From positions 53,388 through 117,387 of the forward strand of contig CAMYIE010000005.1 of assembly GCA_947258405.1 (NCBI GenBank): 64,000 bases of DNA, in the 5' to 3' direction. Positions 17,002 to 26,056 of this stretch are shown piece by piece. The translations under genes and the position numbers were made by a program. Position 1 is the stretch's first letter. Every line of letters starts with the position of its first letter. The notes below the pieces were generated by a model, which worked only from the letters and a program-made list of their open reading frames with translations, was not told where the DNA came from and did not search any database. This stretch comes from an uncultured Eudoraea sp. (GTDB taxonomy: Bacteria > Bacteroidota > Bacteroidia > Flavobacteriales > Flavobacteriaceae).

Positions 17002-18000
17002 ATGTTTACTGGTATTGAATTTGCGAATCCACAATTTTTCTGGTTGCTTCTGCTGCTTCCTGTAGCTGTGCTGTGGTATATTTTTAGACGAAATGAAGAA
17101 ACCGCCTCATTGAAAATTTCCAGTACTTCCGGTTTTGCCTCTGGCAATATGCTTCCCAGGCTGAAACCTCTTCTTTTTGCACTTAGGCTTTTCGCTCTTA
17201 CCGCCATTATAACCGCTATGGCCAGGCCGCAAACTGAAGACATTTCCTCCCGGACCAAAACAACAAGAGGTATCGATATAGTTATAGCAATTGACGTCTC
17301 TTCTAGTATGCTGGCAAGAGATCTGAAACCCAATCGGTTGTCTGCTCTAAAAAACGTGGCCGCTGATTTTATTAAACAACGGCCTAATGACAGGATTGGA
17401 CTGGTAGCCTATGCGGGGGAAAGCTATACCAAAACCCCGATTACCAGCGATAAGACTATAGTTCTGCGTGCCTTAAGAGAGATCACCTATGGCGACCTGG
17501 AAGATGGTACAGCCATTGGAATGGGTCTGGCGACCTCGGTAAACCGCTTGAAGGAAAGCAAGGCAAAAAGCAAGGTTATAATATTGCTGACAGACGGGGT
17601 TAACAATTCGGGGTTCATCGAACCTATGACAGCAGCCGATCTGGCCCTGGAGTACGACATTAAGACCTATACGATAGGACTGGGAACAAACGGTAATGCA
17701 CTCTCCCCAATAGCATATAATGCAGATGGTTCTTTCAGATATGGGATGCGACAGGTGGAAATCGATGAAGACCTTCTCAAAGAGATCTCCAGGCTTACAG
17801 GCGGGGAATATTTCAGAGCCACCGACAATGAGAAATTAGAAGAGATCTATTCCGAGATTAACCAATTTGAAAAAACTGAGATCGAAGAATTTAAATATTA
17901 TAAATACGATGAGAAATTCCGCCCATGGGTGTTATTGGCTGGGTTTTTTATCTTGTTAGAATGGTTCTTGAGATATACTATTTTTAGAAGTTTTATATAG
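17002..18000 (+). CDS. batA: BatA: VWA domain membrane protein
   Basis: The 332-residue protein has two N-terminal membrane helices (about 10-25 and 52-72), a periplasm- or cytoplasm-facing VWA domain, and a C-terminal membrane helix (about 308-325). The metal-ion-dependent adhesion site is intact: DVSSS in VIAIDVSSSMLARD, a threonine in the DGTAIGMGL loop, and LLTDGVNNSG. Bat proteins are associated with oxygen tolerance in Bacteroides; in related bacteria they affect envelope stress survival. The ATG abuts the preceding stop, and the next gene starts 4 bases after this stop. Confidence 0.93.
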   Translation: MFTGIEFANPQFFWLLLLLPVAVLWYIFRRNEETASLKISSTSGFASGNMLPRLKPLLFALRLFALTAIITAMARPQTEDISSRTKTTRGIDIVIAIDVSSSMLARDLKPNRLSALKNVAADFIKQRPNDRIGLVAYAGESYTKTPITSDKTIVLRALREITYGDLEDGTAIGMGLATSVNRLKESKAKSKVIILLTDGVNNSGFIEPMTAADLALEYDIKTYTIGLGTNGNALSPIAYNADGSFRYGMRQVEIDEDLLKEISRLTGGEYFRATDNEKLEEIYSEINQFEKTEIEEFKYYKYDEKFRPWVLLAGFFILLEWFLRYTIFRSFI

Positions 18001-18004
18001 AGCG

Positions 18005-19048
18005 ATGATTCAACTCGACGAAAAAACATATTTCTATCTGCTATTGATTATTCCAGTAATGATCGTACTTTTTCTGTTACTTCAGGTTTGGAAAAAAAGT
18101 ACCCAGAAAAGGTTTGCAGAGGCAGGGTTGTTAAAACGTCTTACGCCTAACAGGTCTTCGTTTAAAGGCACACTAAAACTTTTAGTATTGATCCTTGGGC
18201 TCAGCTGCCTGGTGGTTGGGCTTGTGAACCCGAAAATTGGGACCAAACTGGAAACGGTTAAGAGACAGGGCGTTGATATCGTATTCGCGGTCGATGTTTC
18301 AAAAAGCATGCTGGCCGAGGATATAGCCCCTAACCGGCTGGAAAAAGCCAAACGCCTTGTATCTGAAGTTATCAACCAATTGGCAAGCGATCGTATTGGC
18401 ATTATCGCTTATGCCGGCCAGGCCTATCCCCAGTTGCCGATCACCACAGATTATGGCGCGGCTAAAATGTTCCTTCAGAGCATGAATACCGATATGCTTT
18501 CTTCGCAAGGAACGGCCATCGATGCTGCAATAGAGCTTGCCTCTACCTATTTTAATGATGAAGAACAAACGAATCGTGTTCTCTTTATAGTCTCCGACGG
18601 TGAAGACCATTCGGGTGGTAAAGCCATAGACGCCGTAGAAATTGCGATTGAAGAAGGCGTGAGGATTTATACCATTGGGGTGGGAAAAAATAAAGGCGGC
18701 CCGATACCCATCAAGAGGAATGGGGTTGTTGAAAGATTAAAAAAAGATAGTCAGGGTGAAGTGGTCATCACAAAACTCAATGAAGAAATATTGACTGAGA
18801 TCGCCGATGAAGGCAACGGAGTCTATATCAACGGAGACAATACCAGTGAGGCTGTGGAAATTATAAAGGAAGAACTGGAACAGATGGATAAGAAGGAATT
18901 CGAGGCCAAACAGTTTGCTGAATTTAAGGACCAATTCCAATGGTTTTTGGGGGCAGGCTTATTCTTCCTATTTTTAGATGTTTTTATTTTGGACCGTAAA
19001 ACCAAATGGTTGAGAAAGTTAAACCTGTTCAATGAAGATGAAGTCTAG
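18005..19048 (+). CDS. batB: BatB: VWA domain membrane protein
   Basis: This is a paralogue of BatA of 347 residues with the same layout: membrane helices at about 8-27 and 58-76, a VWA domain with DVSKS in VFAVDVSKSMLAED, a threonine in SSQGTAIDAA and the IVSDGEDHSGG loop, then a final helix near residues 315-333. BatA and BatB are thought to form a hetero-complex with the TPR proteins of the operon. The 3' end overlaps batC by 17 bases, indicating tight translational coupling. Confidence 0.93.
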   Translation: MIQLDEKTYFYLLLIIPVMIVLFLLLQVWKKSTQKRFAEAGLLKRLTPNRSSFKGTLKLLVLILGLSCLVVGLVNPKIGTKLETVKRQGVDIVFAVDVSKSMLAEDIAPNRLEKAKRLVSEVINQLASDRIGIIAYAGQAYPQLPITTDYGAAKMFLQSMNTDMLSSQGTAIDAAIELASTYFNDEEQTNRVLFIVSDGEDHSGGKAIDAVEIAIEEGVRIYTIGVGKNKGGPIPIKRNGVVERLKKDSQGEVVITKLNEEILTEIADEGNGVYINGDNTSEAVEIIKEELEQMDKKEFEAKQFAEFKDQFQWFLGAGLFFLFLDVFILDRKTKWLRKLNLFNEDEV

Positions 19049-19877
19049 AATAATATCTCTTATTATAGTATTCTGCATAGGGCTATGCACTACCTCGCTG
19101 ATTGCTCAGGAAGAGCCTGAGGTAGACCAGGAAGCCTTAAAGGCATCGCAGAATCTTACCTGGGAGGCCAATGAAGATCTTTCGAACAATAAGTTTGTGG
19201 ATGCCGAGGTCGATTACAGAAAGGCCATCTCAAAGAGTAAGGCTAATGCCGTGGCGCCTTATAATCTCGGTAATGCCTATTATGCCAACGAAAGCTATAG
19301 CGAAGCTTTTGGCAGGTTTAAGGAGGCCGGTGAATTGGCCTCAGAAAAACCTTCGAAACATAGGGCCTATCACAATATGGGCAATGTTTTTATGAAGAAC
19401 AAAGAATACGCCAAGGCTGTGGAAGCTTATAAAGAGGCACTGAGAAATAATCCTGAAGATGAAGAAACACGCTACAATCTTGCACTGGCCAAAGAAATGC
19501 TAAAAAAAGATCAGCAGAACCAGCAACAAAACGAGGACGACAAGGAGAACGACAAACAAGATCAGGATCAGAAAGAAGATCAGAACCAGGGAAATCAGGA
19601 GCAGGATAATCCACAGGATAAGGGAGAAGAAGGTGAGGATGAGGATCAACAGAAAGACCAGAATAAGAAGGGAGATGGAGAAGAACAAGAAGAGAAAGAC
19701 CGCCAGCCAAGCGATGGGAAAGAACCTCAGGATAAAAAGCCCCGGCCAAACCAGCTCTCACCTCAGCAGATAGAAAATCTATTGGAGGCCATGGAAAACG
19801 AGGAGAAAAAAGTACAGGAAAAAATGGAAGCCAAAAAAGTTAAAGGCGTTAAGAAAAAGACTGAAAAAGACTGGTGA
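19032..19877 (+). CDS. batC: BatC: tetratricopeptide repeat protein with highly acidic tail
   Basis: A signal peptide (about residues 1-26) is followed by three TPR units (about 30-155, for example PYNLGNAYYANESYSEAF and YHNMGNVFMKNKEYAKAV). From about residue 158 to 255 the sequence is low complexity, dominated by Glu, Asp, Gln, Lys and Asn. TPRs suggest a scaffold for the BatA/BatB complex. Two ATG codons six bases apart (19032, 19038) can start it. It overlaps batB by 17 and batD by 4 bases. The acidic region creates long meaningless open frames on the opposite strand. Confidence 0.92.
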   Translation: MKMKSRIISLIIVFCIGLCTTSLIAQEEPEVDQEALKASQNLTWEANEDLSNNKFVDAEVDYRKAISKSKANAVAPYNLGNAYYANESYSEAFGRFKEAGELASEKPSKHRAYHNMGNVFMKNKEYAKAVEAYKEALRNNPEDEETRYNLALAKEMLKKDQQNQQQNEDDKENDKQDQDQKEDQNQGNQEQDNPQDKGEEGEDEDQQKDQNKKGDGEEQEEKDRQPSDGKEPQDKKPRPNQLSPQQIENLLEAMENEEKKVQEKMEAKKVKGVKKKTEKDW

Positions 19878-21664
19878 AAAAGATTTGGATCACATATAGC
19901 CTGATGGTATTAAGCAGCTGTTTCATTTGCAGTGGCCAACTTTTTGCACAGGAAAAAGAAGGGGTGACATTTGAGACAAAACTAAGTAAGTCTAAACTGG
20001 GGTTAAATGAACGTCTCAGGGTAGACTTTGCCATGAACAAAGATGGTGATAACTTTACACCGCCCGATTTTGAAGGCTTCCGTGTAGTTATGGGACCATC
20101 CCAGTCCATCAGTTCTTCCTGGATTAATGGTGTACGAAGCTATTCCAAGACCTATTCCTATACGCTGGCGCCGGTATCTAGGGGGAAATTCCGAATTAAA
20201 CAGGCAACAATTGTCATCGACGGCAAAACCTATAAGTCGTTATCTAAAGCTGTGGAAGTAACCGCGGCGGTAGACAAACCCAGTGACCAGATGACTGTAG
20301 ACGATATCGCCGACGAGAACCTTCACCTTGTGGCAGAAGTGTCTAAAACCACTCCTTATTTAAATGAAGCCATCAGTGTGGTCTACAAACTCTATGTAAG
20401 TCCGTCTATCAACGTTTCCAATTTCAGACCACTTGATAATCCGAAGTATAATAATTTCTGGAGTCAGGATATCCAGTTTAGCAAATACAACGTCCAGAAC
20501 GGCACCTACAAAGGTCAGGCCTACCGATATGTGATCCTTAAAAAAGTGGTCCTTTATCCTCAAAAACCAGGAAAGCTTGAGATAGAACCACTTTCACTCG
20601 ATGTTACTCTCGACGTCCCCACCAACAGGAGGGACTTCTTCGGGGGCAGGATCTATACCCAGACGAACAAAACGGTCTCTGCCGGTAAACGTATCATCAA
20701 TGTAAAACAGTTGCCGTCCAATGGTCGGCCGGCCGACTTCAGTGGCGCCGTGGGAGAGTTCGACTTCTATGTGAGTGCAAGTAAATCTGAACTTAAGGCT
20801 TCTGAATCCCTTCAGGCCATTGTGGAAGTAAAAGGAAAAGGTAACTTAAAACTCTTCCAACTACCCGAACCGAATTTACCGGCATCACTTGAAGTATATG
20901 ACCCGGAATTCAATGTAGATGTTCGTACTTCCCTGTCAGGGATGCAAGGAAAGGTGAGCAACAACTATACTATTGTCCCATCATACAGGGGTAAGTATCC
21001 AATCCCCAGTATTTCGTTCAGCTATTTCAACCCGAGAACAGAAACCTATCAAACTCTTACTTCCGAGGAGATCATGATCAATGTCATGGACGGTCCGTCG
21101 GCCAGCGGTATCGCATCTGCCCCAGGGATTTCCACTAATAAGCAGGAGGTAGTAAGTTCTGGTATGCAATTTAATTTTATCAAACTTGAACACAATCTGA
21201 CCGCTATCGGTCAGCAGTATTTTTTCGCCAGCCCGCGTTTCTATGCCTTGCTGATATCGCCACTATTATTGATTCCCCTGGTTATACTACTTGGAAAGAA
21301 AAGAGAGGCGATCGCAAGTGATGAAATTGGGAATAAGATCAAGCGCGCAAACAAATTGGCTAGAAAATACCTCTCTACCGCTAAGCGGGAGCTCGGTAAC
21401 AAAGAAGATTTTTATATCGCCCTGGAGAAAGCCCTGCATAACTATCTCAAAGCGAAGTTGAAGATTGAGACCTCGGAATTTAGCAAGGAAAAAATAGCAG
21501 CCCTGTTGAAAAAGAGAGAAATCCACGAGAATACCATCGATGATTTTATCGCATTATTAAAGAATTGTGAGATGGCGCGTTACAGTCCGTTTTCTGAAGT
21601 ACAAATGCAGCACGACTATAAAAAAGCGAGTGAAGTGATCTCGGCTATAGACAAGAAGTTATGA
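19874..21664 (+). CDS. batD: BatD: oxygen-tolerance membrane protein
   Basis: The 596-residue protein starts at a GTG whose bases overlap the batC stop (GTGA). It has a signal peptide ending near residue 25, several immunoglobulin-like repeats with the BatD pattern (SKSKLGLNERLRVDFAM, ENLHLVAEVSKTTPYLNEA, PGKLEIEPLSLDV), a membrane helix near 455-475 (LLISPLLLIPLVILL) and a helical cytoplasmic tail. BatD is envelope-anchored and functions with BatA/B/C/E; its molecular action is unknown. It overlaps batE by 4 bases. It is the second BatD-type protein in this operon. Confidence 0.92.
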   Translation: MKKIWITYSLMVLSSCFICSGQLFAQEKEGVTFETKLSKSKLGLNERLRVDFAMNKDGDNFTPPDFEGFRVVMGPSQSISSSWINGVRSYSKTYSYTLAPVSRGKFRIKQATIVIDGKTYKSLSKAVEVTAAVDKPSDQMTVDDIADENLHLVAEVSKTTPYLNEAISVVYKLYVSPSINVSNFRPLDNPKYNNFWSQDIQFSKYNVQNGTYKGQAYRYVILKKVVLYPQKPGKLEIEPLSLDVTLDVPTNRRDFFGGRIYTQTNKTVSAGKRIINVKQLPSNGRPADFSGAVGEFDFYVSASKSELKASESLQAIVEVKGKGNLKLFQLPEPNLPASLEVYDPEFNVDVRTSLSGMQGKVSNNYTIVPSYRGKYPIPSISFSYFNPRTETYQTLTSEEIMINVMDGPSASGIASAPGISTNKQEVVSSGMQFNFIKLEHNLTAIGQQYFFASPRFYALLISPLLLIPLVILLGKKREAIASDEIGNKIKRANKLARKYLSTAKRELGNKEDFYIALEKALHNYLKAKLKIETSEFSKEKIAALLKKREIHENTIDDFIALLKNCEMARYSPFSEVQMQHDYKKASEVISAIDKKL

Positions 21665-22425
21665 GGATTAAACAATATTTTTCCTTGCTATTGATCTTTG
21701 GCTGCCTCACCGGTATCGCCCAGAATACAGAGCTTTTCGAAGAAGCAACCACCGCTTATAACGATGGCAAATATGAAAATGCTATCGAACACTATCTACA
21801 GATCCTGGCAAATGGCGAGCATTCATCTGCACTGTATTACAACCTTGGAAACTGTTACTACAAGACCAACCAGATTGCCCCAAGCATTTACTATTATGAA
21901 AAAGCACTGTTGCTCTCCCCCGGTGACAAGGAGATCAAAAACAACCTGGTTTACGCCCGGCAGATGACCATAGATGCAATAGAACCTTTGCCGGATTCGG
22001 GACTCACAAGAATTTATAACAATGTGATCGGGCAGTTCACCTTCGACCAATGGGCTTATGGTGCAGTTGGATTTATCATATTATTTGTCCTGTGTTACCT
22101 GGCTTATTTCTTTCTGAGGCTATCCTCACAGAAACGAATTGCCTTTATAAGTAGTATGACTTCACTGATAGTTGCCTTCGTTTGCGTAGGTTTCGCTTTT
22201 ATTCAGAAAAACAATTATAATGCTAACCAACCCGCCATCGTCTTTGCTAATGAATGCCTCGTTAAATCTGAGCCGAATAATAGGAGTTCGGAAGTTTTCC
22301 TGCTTCATGAAGGAACAAAGGTGAAAGTACTCGATGGTCTTGAAGATTACAAGAAGATCGAACTCGCTGATGGCAAGGTAGGATGGGTCCATCAGGATGA
22401 AATCCGTTTGCTTAAAGACTTTTAA
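21661..22425 (+). CDS. batE: BatE: TPR and SH3-like membrane protein
   Basis: A signal peptide is followed by two TPR units (about 22-105, including YYNLGNCYYKTNQIAPSIYY), two membrane helices (about 133-152 and 160-180) and a C-terminal bacterial SH3-like domain (about 190-254, with VKSEPNNRSSEVFLLHEGTK and GWVHQDEI). SH3b domains usually bind peptides or cell wall. This is the last gene of the Bat operon: a 60-base gap follows with no terminator hairpin, so read-through into the small gene at 22486 is possible. Confidence 0.9.
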   Translation: MRIKQYFSLLLIFGCLTGIAQNTELFEEATTAYNDGKYENAIEHYLQILANGEHSSALYYNLGNCYYKTNQIAPSIYYYEKALLLSPGDKEIKNNLVYARQMTIDAIEPLPDSGLTRIYNNVIGQFTFDQWAYGAVGFIILFVLCYLAYFFLRLSSQKRIAFISSMTSLIVAFVCVGFAFIQKNNYNANQPAIVFANECLVKSEPNNRSSEVFLLHEGTKVKVLDGLEDYKKIELADGKVGWVHQDEIRLLKDF

Positions 22426-22485
22426 GACTATCTTAACACGGATGAAAAAAATTCATAGTTAATTTGCCTACAGACTATTTTAGAA

Positions 22486-22785
22486 ATGAAGTTTACCATT
22501 CTGACAGGCTTTATCATTATTTGGCTCTCGGCCATTTTAGTCCCCTCAATAATTACGGTGCTTTCCGAAGGTCAGGATACTGTGATGGTTATGTGTCACA
22601 ATGAGGAAGAGCCAAAGGAAGGTGAGAAAAAAGACTCTTCTGAGGAAAAGATCACTGGCGAAGAGAATGCTCACGAATCTTTACCAATCCAGTCTGAAGT
22701 GACTTCCGACGTCGATTTTTCACTGAATCTTACCCCTTGCCATATTCAGGATATTCCCCTACCACCTCCGGAGTTGATGCTTTAG
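22486..22785 (+). CDS. Small exported or membrane-anchored protein of unknown function
   Basis: The 99 residues comprise an N-terminal hydrophobic stretch (about 4-24, signal anchor or signal peptide), then a strongly acidic, Lys/Glu-rich middle with no predicted fold, and a C terminus containing one cysteine and a Pro-rich LPPPE tail. I recognise no family. The codon pattern and position, 60 bases after batE and 71 before a SulP gene, support a real gene. A link to either neighbour is not demonstrated. Confidence 0.55.
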   Translation: MKFTILTGFIIIWLSAILVPSIITVLSEGQDTVMVMCHNEEEPKEGEKKDSSEEKITGEENAHESLPIQSEVTSDVDFSLNLTPCHIQDIPLPPPELML

Positions 22786-22856
22786 TGTACTATTAATCTT
22801 TATCATTCTATTTTTTAACTAATCCCTTAAAGGTATTAAGGGTTAATCTATTTGTT

Positions 22857-24449
22857 ATGTTTAAGCACTTAAGAAATGATCTTCCTTCGAGCATAGTAGT
22901 CTTTTTTGTTGCATTACCTTTATGTTTGGGTATTGCGCTGGCCAGTGGGGCCCCACTTTTCTCCGGCTTAATTGCCGGTATTGTAGGTGGTATTGTAGTA
23001 GGTAGTCTAAGTGGCTCCCATATTGGTGTCAGCGGACCGGCAGCCGGACTTGCGGCTATCGTATTAGTCGCCATCGGCACACTTGGTGGATTTCAGAATT
23101 TCCTCCTCGCTGTAGTGCTTGGAGGCCTTATTCAGATCGTTTTTGGTCTTCTCAAAGCGGGCGTAATTGGTTACTATTTTCCCTCTTCTGTGATCAAAGG
23201 GATGCTTACCGGTATAGGGATCATTATTATTTTAAAGCAAATTCCACATTTTTTTGGTTACGATGCCGATCCGGAAGGTGACTTCTCCTTTATCCAGGTA
23301 GATGGAGAAAATACCATTTCAGAAATCTTTAATACATTTAAATACATAAGTCCCGGTGCAACTATGGCGGCAGTATTAGGGATGGCAATACTTGTCCTTT
23401 GGGAAAAAGTTCTCACCAAAAAAGCCAAAATTTTTAAACTGATCCAGGGCCCTCTGGTGGCGGTAGTGGTAGGCATAGTCTTTTACAACCTCACTGTCGA
23501 TAGTGCCTACTGGGGTATTTCTCAGGACCACCTTGTTACGGTTCCGATACCCGGAGATACCGCCTCGTTTTTAGCACAGTTTAGCACTCCCAATTTTGCA
23601 GCTATAACAAGGACCGATATTTGGGTTACTGCTTTTACTATAGCATTGGTAGCCAGTCTTGAAACGCTGCTTTGTGTGGAAGCGACAGACCGGCTGGATC
23701 CTATGAAGAGGGTGACACCGACGAATCGGGAATTACTTTCTCAGGGAATTGGTAATATGCTTTCCGGGCTCATTGGCGGCCTGCCTATCACGCAGGTGAT
23801 TGTCAGGAGTTCTGCTAACATTCAATCTGGTGGAAAGACGAAAATGTCGGCGATTATTCATGGCTTCTTCCTGCTGTTCTCCGTGATCCTTATTCCCAAA
23901 CTACTCAACATGATCCCGCTATCGGTGCTCGCAGCTATCTTATTCCTGGTAGGATATAAATTGGCTAAACCTGCACTTTTTAAGAAAATGTACAACCTTG
24001 GGTGGAAACAATCGATTCCATTTTTTGTAACCGTCTTTGGAATCATATTTACAGACCTGCTCGTAGGAATAGGACTTGGGCTCGGAGTGGGTATCGTTGT
24101 TATTTTATTAAAAAGCTACCAAAACTCTCACTTTCTGCATATTGAGGATAAGAGTAACGGAAAGCATAAGATCAAAATGACCCTTGCCGAGGAAGTTACA
24201 TTCTTTAACAAAGGGGCTATCCTAAAAGAATTGGAAAGTCTGCCCAGGGATACCTATTTAGAAATAAATGTTCTTAATACCAGATACTTGGACAACGACA
24301 TTATTGAAATTTTGGAGGATTTTACCTTCAAGGCAATGGAGCGCAATATTGACATAAAGTTAGTCTCAAAACGAGGCACAGTAGAAAACCCGTCCAGTTT
24401 TATCAAATTCTTTGAAAAGAGACCAAAATCGAACTTAAGTTTAAGTTGA
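22857..24449 (+). CDS. SulP family anion transporter
   Basis: The 530-residue protein has ten or more membrane helices (residues about 12-410) and a C-terminal STAS-like domain (about 430-520). The N-terminal substrate region carries GSHIGVSGPAAGLAAIVL, the SulP signature with the Gly-Pro-Ala-Ala turn. SulP proteins carry sulfate, bicarbonate or other anions with H+ or Na+. Placement just before a beta-carbonic anhydrase and a second SulP favours bicarbonate, but sequence alone cannot decide. It lacks the long internal insert of the second SulP at 26057. The stop overlaps the region preceding the stress-protein gene. Confidence 0.92.
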   Translation: MFKHLRNDLPSSIVVFFVALPLCLGIALASGAPLFSGLIAGIVGGIVVGSLSGSHIGVSGPAAGLAAIVLVAIGTLGGFQNFLLAVVLGGLIQIVFGLLKAGVIGYYFPSSVIKGMLTGIGIIIILKQIPHFFGYDADPEGDFSFIQVDGENTISEIFNTFKYISPGATMAAVLGMAILVLWEKVLTKKAKIFKLIQGPLVAVVVGIVFYNLTVDSAYWGISQDHLVTVPIPGDTASFLAQFSTPNFAAITRTDIWVTAFTIALVASLETLLCVEATDRLDPMKRVTPTNRELLSQGIGNMLSGLIGGLPITQVIVRSSANIQSGGKTKMSAIIHGFFLLFSVILIPKLLNMIPLSVLAAILFLVGYKLAKPALFKKMYNLGWKQSIPFFVTVFGIIFTDLLVGIGLGLGVGIVVILLKSYQNSHFLHIEDKSNGKHKIKMTLAEEVTFFNKGAILKELESLPRDTYLEINVLNTRYLDNDIIEILEDFTFKAMERNIDIKLVSKRGTVENPSSFIKFFEKRPKSNLSLS

Positions 24450-24454
24450 AAATC

Positions 24455-25264
24455 ATGAAAAAAAACCCATATAAAATTGTCGTTCTCACAGATTTGACCA
24501 AATCTTCGGAATCCGTTCTAAAGAGTGCCGTTAGCATTGCTAAAATAATCAATGGCCGAATAGAGATGTTTTATGTAAAAAAAGCTGTCGATGTCGTAAA
24601 GATGGACAACCAGTTATCGGCCATGCGGACCATCACTATTGAACATAAGTCTATCAATAGGAAAATGCGAAATCTGGCGTCTTCTACTTCTGAAAAATAC
24701 GATATGGGCATTACCTATTCGTTTGAGTTCGGGAATGTAAAAAACGAGATCGAAGAATATCTTACAGATCAAAAGCCAGATTTGGTTATATTGGGCAAAA
24801 GAAAATCGAAAACATTTAAGCTTATGGGCGATGGCATTACGGATTTCGTCTTAAATTGCCATGGTGGGCCAATAATGATTACCCCTTACAACAAAGCCCT
24901 AGAGCCTAATACAGAAGTTAGCCTGGGGATGTTAAACAACCCGAAACCATTAATTAATCTGGAGTTTGCGGAAGAATTAATGAAGCACGTCCATAAACCT
25001 TTAAAATCGTTTAAAATTGTAAAGAATAAATCTTCATCACCAAAACAGCCTTTACCCAAGGACCGGAAGACAATAGAATACGATTTTGAATACAGTGATA
25101 ATATCATTAAAAACTTTAACACTTATATATCCAAAATCAATATTGATCTATTATGTTTGGATAGGGTGAAGAAAAGTTCCAATGCAACAACAATTTTAAC
25201 GGCATCCGATGTTAAAGAGGTAATGGGAAAGTTGAATGTTTCACTTTTAATTTCGGGTGAGTAA
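24455..25264 (+). CDS. Universal stress protein
   Basis: The ATG at 24455 (MKKNPYKIVVLTDLTKSSES) begins the protein; a TTG nine bases earlier overlaps the SulP stop and is less likely. The 269 residues contain one clear UspA fold in the first 145 positions (IVVLTDLTKSSESVLKSAV opening strand and helix, and DLVILGKRKSK near residue 110), followed by a degenerate second half. The usual ATP-binding G-2x-G-9x-G(S/T) motif is not intact, so nucleotide binding is doubtful. Located 5 bases after a SulP gene and 64 before a carbonic anhydrase; possibly a modulator of the transport module. Confidence 0.82.
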   Translation: MKKNPYKIVVLTDLTKSSESVLKSAVSIAKIINGRIEMFYVKKAVDVVKMDNQLSAMRTITIEHKSINRKMRNLASSTSEKYDMGITYSFEFGNVKNEIEEYLTDQKPDLVILGKRKSKTFKLMGDGITDFVLNCHGGPIMITPYNKALEPNTEVSLGMLNNPKPLINLEFAEELMKHVHKPLKSFKIVKNKSSSPKQPLPKDRKTIEYDFEYSDNIIKNFNTYISKINIDLLCLDRVKKSSNATTILTASDVKEVMGKLNVSLLISGE

Positions 25265-25328
25265 AAACCTTATCATAACAATTGAGCTTAATAAACAACA
25301 AAAGCACAATTTTTAAAACCACATCATT

Positions 25329-25958
25329 ATGAAAGCACATACAAAAGAAACTCAAGCTGCCATCACTCCCCTAAGTGCCATTGAAATTTTGAAAGATGGC
25401 AATAGACGATTCGTAAAAAGTCAGCATGCCGACAGAGATCTTTTAGAGCAGGTAGCGGATACCGCCACAGGGCAGTATCCCTTTGCCACAATTCTTAGTT
25501 GTATCGACTCTAGAGTTTCGGCAGAACTGATTTTTGATCAGGGTGTTGGAGATATTTTTAGTGCTCGTGTCGCAGGTAACATAGTAAATGAAGATCTATT
25601 GGGCAGTATGGAATTTGCCTGTAAACTTGCGGGAACAAAACTTATTGTTGTCCTGGGACATACCAGTTGCGGAGCTGTAAAAGGAGCCTGTGATGGGGCA
25701 CAACTAGGCAATCTTACCGTACTCCTGAACAAGATCCAACCGGCGGTAGAAGCAGTTACAGAACCTGCAGATCCAGGATTGAGGAACTCAAAGAATGCTG
25801 CATTTGTGGATCAAGTAGCCGTTAAGAATGTCGGCATGACGATTGAAAATATCAGGCAAATGAGCCCGGTACTAAAAGAAATGGAAGACTCAGGTGAAAT
25901 AAAGATCATTGGAGGAATGTATGATATTCATAACGGTGAAGTTCGATTTTTTGATTAG
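25329..25958 (+). CDS. Beta-carbonic anhydrase
   Basis: This 209-residue zinc enzyme interconverts CO2 and bicarbonate. The zinc ligands are visible as Cys and Asp of ILSCIDSRVS and His and Cys of LGHTSCGAVKGA; the Asp-Arg dyad (DSR) is intact. There is no signal peptide, so it is cytoplasmic. It lies between two SulP transporters (22857 and 26057), consistent with holding or using imported bicarbonate, and is followed by a strong terminator at 25980, so the second SulP is likely a separate transcript. Confidence 0.95.
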   Translation: MKAHTKETQAAITPLSAIEILKDGNRRFVKSQHADRDLLEQVADTATGQYPFATILSCIDSRVSAELIFDQGVGDIFSARVAGNIVNEDLLGSMEFACKLAGTKLIVVLGHTSCGAVKGACDGAQLGNLTVLLNKIQPAVEAVTEPADPGLRNSKNAAFVDQVAVKNVGMTIENIRQMSPVLKEMEDSGEIKIIGGMYDIHNGEVRFFD

Positions 25959-25979
25959 GTGATTCCTTTCCAAAATTAT

Positions 25980-26016
25980 AAAGCCGGGAAATTAACAATT
26001 CCCGGCTTTATTTATT
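25980..26016 (+). terminator. Strong intrinsic terminator after carbonic anhydrase
   Basis: AAAGCCGGGAA (25980-25990) and TTCCCGGCTTT (25999-26009) form an 11-base-pair perfect stem with an 8-base loop, followed by ATTTATT. It ends the SulP-Usp-carbonic anhydrase transcript before the second SulP gene at 26057. The symmetric A/T flanks may also stop transcription from the other side. Confidence 0.88.
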
Positions 26017-26056
26017 AAAAAAACACTATATTTTTCAGTTAAACAACCTAACGCTT

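Noticed and set aside
19390..19761. Long open frames antisense to batC (also 19500-19688)
   Set aside because: They are a by-product of the Glu/Gln/Lys low-complexity region on the coding strand and give biased Ile/Leu/Val or Ser/Leu-rich peptides.
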